Source of the DNA: Ceratotherium simum simum
Lineage: Eukaryota > Chordata > Mammalia > Perissodactyla > Rhinocerotidae
Length of the DNA stretch: 64,000 nt
NCBI RefSeq assembly: GCF_000283155.1
Contig: NW_004454240.1
Coordinates: 3,324,271-3,388,270, forward strand
Direction: 5' to 3'
The notes under the pieces are model-generated. The model was not told where the DNA came from and did not search any database. It worked only from the letters and a program-made list of their open reading frames with translations. The position numbers were made by a program, and so were the translations under genes. How positions within the stretch are numbered: position 1 is the stretch's first letter; every line of letters begins with the position of its first letter. Of this stretch, positions 62,537 through 64,000 are shown one piece after another.

Positions 62537-63420
62537 GTCTAGTGGGAGAAACGAACAAGTACCCAAGTATTTACAATCCATGATGAGCCATGCCATGCTA
62601 GGATATCTACAGGGTGGCAGGGGAGAGTGGTGGAGGGGGATCAGAGCCTACAGGAGGGGCATCTAACCCAGACTTGAGGGGAAGAGAAGTCTGGGAAGGC
62701 TTCCAGGAAGAGGTGACACCTGAGCCAAGTCCTAAAGGACACACATAGAGTCGTGTATAACTTGAGACCCAGAGGCTGAGGAGGAGTTGGCTAAGTGAAG
62801 GGTGAAGGGACAAGTGTTTGGGCAGAAGCAGTATCGTGGGCAAAGCTCAGGAGCAGAAGATGACCTGGCACATTCAGTATGGCAGGGGAGGAGAGCAAGG
62901 TGAGATCCTGCAGGCTCTTGAATTTTATTCTCGATCTCTGGGGTTGCTGAGCATGGCAATGACATGGTCCGATTTGCCCTTTGAAACATTCCTTCTGACT
63001 ACCTTGTGGTAAATGGGCTGGCTGTTGGGGGTCAGATGGAAGCAGGAAGGGGGAGAGGAGGCAACCTCAGGCAACAGATGATGAGGCCTGGACCAAGGTG
63101 GAAACCGTGGAGCTGGAGAGAAGCAGGTAGATTTAGTATGTGTTCAAGGTAGAATGGGCAGGACTTGGTGGTTGATTGGATGTCACAGGAGTGGGGGGAG
63201 AAAGGCATGGAGAATGCCTCCAGAATTCTGGTGGGGATGTAATGATGCCATCCATTGGGAGAGGGCACACAGGAAGAAGAGCAGGTTTGGAGAGGGTGGC
63301 AGCTGATGGATTTAGTTGGGACATGTTGAATTTGAGGTGAGTAGGGGACATCCTGGTGGAGATGACCTGGAGGCAATTAGAAATAGTGTCCTTAAGGCCT
63401 CATCATAGACAGCTCCCCTA
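62537..63420 (-). mobile_element. L2 LINE, second part of a split copy
   Basis: 'CTAGTGGGAGAAACGAACAA', 'GAAGGCTTCCAGGAAGAGGT', 'GAGCCAAGTCCTAAAGGACA', 'CAATGACATGGTCCGATTTG' and 'TAGTTGGGACATGTTGAATT' follow reverse L2 well into the body of the element, the longest L2 copy in the window at nearly 1 kb. Confidence 0.85.
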
Positions 63421-63424
63421 GGGA

Positions 63425-63500
63425 GAAAAAGGAAAAGAGGAGAGGGAAGGGGGGGAGGCAGAGGAGAGGAGGGAAGGGGAGGAAAGGGGAAGGGAGAGTC
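63425..63500 (+). repeat. Purine-rich low-complexity tract
   Basis: A run of AAAAG, GAGAGG, GGGGGAGG and GGAAAGGG words of about 75 bases; it causes the Pro/Ser/Leu minus frames nearby. Confidence 0.8.
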
Positions 63501-64000
63501 TAAAGCCCTGAGGAACTCCAACAGGAAAGAGACTAGGAAACAGTGGCCAAAAGGTTGGGGAGAAAAGTGGGAGAGGATTGGAGTCCCTTCCTCTCTCTGG
63601 TTCTCCTAGGCTCCTTCTCAGAGCTAAGAGGGTTTGCCTCAAGCATCTCCAAGATCTCTCTTGTTCTGTGGGCACAGCATGTAGCGACATAAGACAAGAG
63701 TGCAAAAATGCCCTCTGGGAGCACAGAAAATCCTTCAGCTTTTAGGAATCAGAGGAGGCATCACAGCTTTGAAGAATAAGGAGGATTTCCACAGGCCCAG
63801 GAGGTGAAAAGGGGTGGAAGTGGAGGAGTGGGGCAGGGCAGGGCGGGGTAAACATTCCAGGCCAAAGGAACGAGGTGAGGAAAAACCCAGAGGCAGGAAA
63901 ATGCAGGGAGTGTTGTGGAAATCCTGTGTAGTTGGTCTGTCATGACTGGGGCTTAGGATGCTGGCGGTGGGGTGAGGAGAAGGAGGGTGATGATAAAGAA
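63501..64000. other. Unannotated sequence to window end
   Basis: No gene seen. 'GTGAAAAGGGGTGGAAGTGG' and later words weakly resemble reverse L2, so the long L2 may continue in degraded form. Confidence 0.3.

Overview
This 64 kb window is non-coding nuclear DNA from a placental mammal, most likely an odd-toed ungulate (horse, ass, rhinoceros or tapir). The placement rests on four tRNA-derived SINEs that I recognise as equid/perissodactyl ERE elements, and on two LINE-1 3' ends of the matching young lineage, on a background of ancient mammal-wide MIR, L2 and hAT (MER) repeats. Family names come from remembered consensus sequences, not a database search, so subfamilies are approximate.

I found no protein-coding gene, tRNA, rRNA or recognised ncRNA gene. 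Every long open frame is a LINE fragment, an antisense reading of MIR or L2, a simple repeat, or a GC-rich chance frame. The window is best read as intergenic or intronic sequence.

Layout: 1-22.4 kb is moderately GC-rich, with scattered L2 and MIR copies, two purine (GGAA/GGGA) tracts, several G-quadruplex-capable stretches and imperfect TG/CA tracts. 22.4-36.3 kb is an AT-rich LINE-1 nest. An old plus-strand L1 is split near 28.28 kb by a nearly full-length minus-strand L1, and its last ~60 bases reappear at 36.2 kb. These two L1s carry further insertions: two young 5'-truncated L1s (one 5'-inverted), two ERE SINEs, a solo LTR with a 4-bp target duplication, and a 512-bp TG...CA element. 36.3-64 kb returns to GC-richer MIR/L2 sequence, with a repeat-poor segment rich in homeodomain-type sites (~40.1-40.4 kb), a degenerate CAN trinucleotide array (50.6-51.25 kb), two more EREs and two hAT elements with visible 8-bp target duplications.

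Two structures are not explained by known repeats. One is a 489-bp inverted repeat (49929-50417) with two 172-nt arms differing at only 3 positions around a 145-nt spacer. The other is a perfect 18-bp stem/4-nt loop hairpin (39467-39506) lying inside an ancient MIR. They are the best candidates here for something undescribed.
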